From: Rhodospirillaceae bacterium
Lineage (GTDB): Bacteria > Pseudomonadota > Alphaproteobacteria > MPNO01 > UBA2964
Assembly (NCBI GenBank): GCA_002724505.1
Contig: PBOV01000112.1
Location: 2,165-7,817 of the forward strand
Length of the DNA stretch: 5,653 nucleotides
Direction of reading: 5' to 3'
Positions 5,300 through 5,653 of this stretch are shown here, piece by piece. Position numbers and translations under genes: made by a program. Under the pieces are notes generated by a model. It worked only from the letters and a program-made list of their open reading frames with translations, made no database searches and was not told where the DNA came from. Within the stretch, counting starts at the first letter, position 1, and every line of letters starts with the position of its first letter.

Positions 5300-5653
5300 A
5301 TGCGGTTCACAGTTTTTTGGGTAGTCCTGGCAGGCATACTGGGGTTGGGCTGCAATTGGCAAACGGTTGCAGCCGCCGACCTATCTAAGAGCTTATCCCT
5401 ACCTAAAGCTGACCGTGTTATAGTCTTTAAGTCTAAACGTCGAATGATCTTGATGAGAGGTGAACTTATCCTAAAGGTATACCCCGTCTCTCTTGGGCGT
5501 TATCCAAAAGGTCATAAACAAATTGAGGGGGATTCCCGAACCCCGGAGGGAGACTATCTCCTAGATTCTAAAATTGAAGATAGTCATTTTTATCGAGCAA
5601 TTAGGATTAACTACCCTAATGCTCAAGACATCGCTTATGCGCGTGAGAGGGGG
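5300..5653 (+). CDS. Exported L,D-transpeptidase (YkuD domain), 3' end cut by window
   Basis: The frame stays open from the ATG to the window end, 118 codons. Residues 1-26 look like a Sec signal peptide: MRF, then a hydrophobic core VFWVVLAGILGLG, then a cleavage-like VAAA before D27. The Cys at 18 is not preceded by a good lipobox, so a lipoprotein is unlikely. From about residue 38 the YkuD fold begins (DRVIVFKSKRRMILMRG, then LKVYPVSLGRYPKGHKQ), with the family motif EGDSRTPEGDY (76-86) and FYRAIRINYPN (98-108). L,D-transpeptidases form 3-3 peptidoglycan cross-links or attach proteins to the wall in the periplasm. The catalytic His and Cys motif (HG...SxGC) would lie beyond the window, so activity cannot be confirmed. 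The start is supported by AGGG 8 bases upstream. There is no evident functional link to thyA-folA. Confidence 0.9.
   Translation, partial: MRFTVFWVVLAGILGLGCNWQTVAAADLSKSLSLPKADRVIVFKSKRRMILMRGELILKVYPVSLGRYPKGHKQIEGDSRTPEGDYLLDSKIEDSHFYRAIRINYPNAQDIAYARERG

Noticed and set aside
5096..5362. Open frame of 88 codons on the - strand
   Set aside because: It lies opposite the folA 3' end, the intergenic space and the signal peptide of the L,D-transpeptidase, and shows no recognisable domain.

Overview
The window reads as chromosomal core DNA of an alphaproteobacterium. The main reasons are a permuted, two-piece-type tmRNA gene, an SspB of the alphaproteobacterial kind, and an alphaproteobacterial-looking SDR. 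Base composition looks moderate by eye, not GC-rich. No genus can be named from the sequence alone. I see no insertion sequence, phage gene, CRISPR array or other sign of a mobile island, and all complete genes are intact.

Left part (1-1169): the 3' portion of a short-chain dehydrogenase on the + strand meets a PadR-like regulator gene on the - strand. The two stop codons overlap, so the genes are convergent with no spacer and no convincing terminator. Centre (1170-3815, - strand): reading leftwards from 3815, the order is ssrA (tmRNA), sspB, class I fumarase and the PadR-like gene, all on one strand. The 441-base stretch without protein genes at 3448-3888 is therefore mostly an RNA gene. The fumarase carries the three iron-sulfur cysteines and the known substrate residues. 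Right part (3889-5653, + strand): thyA and folA lie 6 bases apart. They are followed by the 5' part of an exported L,D-transpeptidase cut by the window end.

Two functional units stand out. ssrA and sspB are adjacent: the tmRNA adds a degradation tag, read here as (A)ANDNDLALAA, to stalled nascent proteins, and SspB is the adaptor that delivers such tagged proteins to ClpXP. thyA and folA form the thymidylate cycle: ThyA turns methylene-THF into DHF while making dTMP, and FolA reduces DHF back to THF. The ssrA and thyA genes diverge from a shared intergenic region near 3816-3888.

Nothing here looks like a wholly new system. The most interesting item is the compact permuted ssrA with a short, E. 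coli-length tag next to its cognate adaptor gene. It is easily missed because it is not a protein gene.
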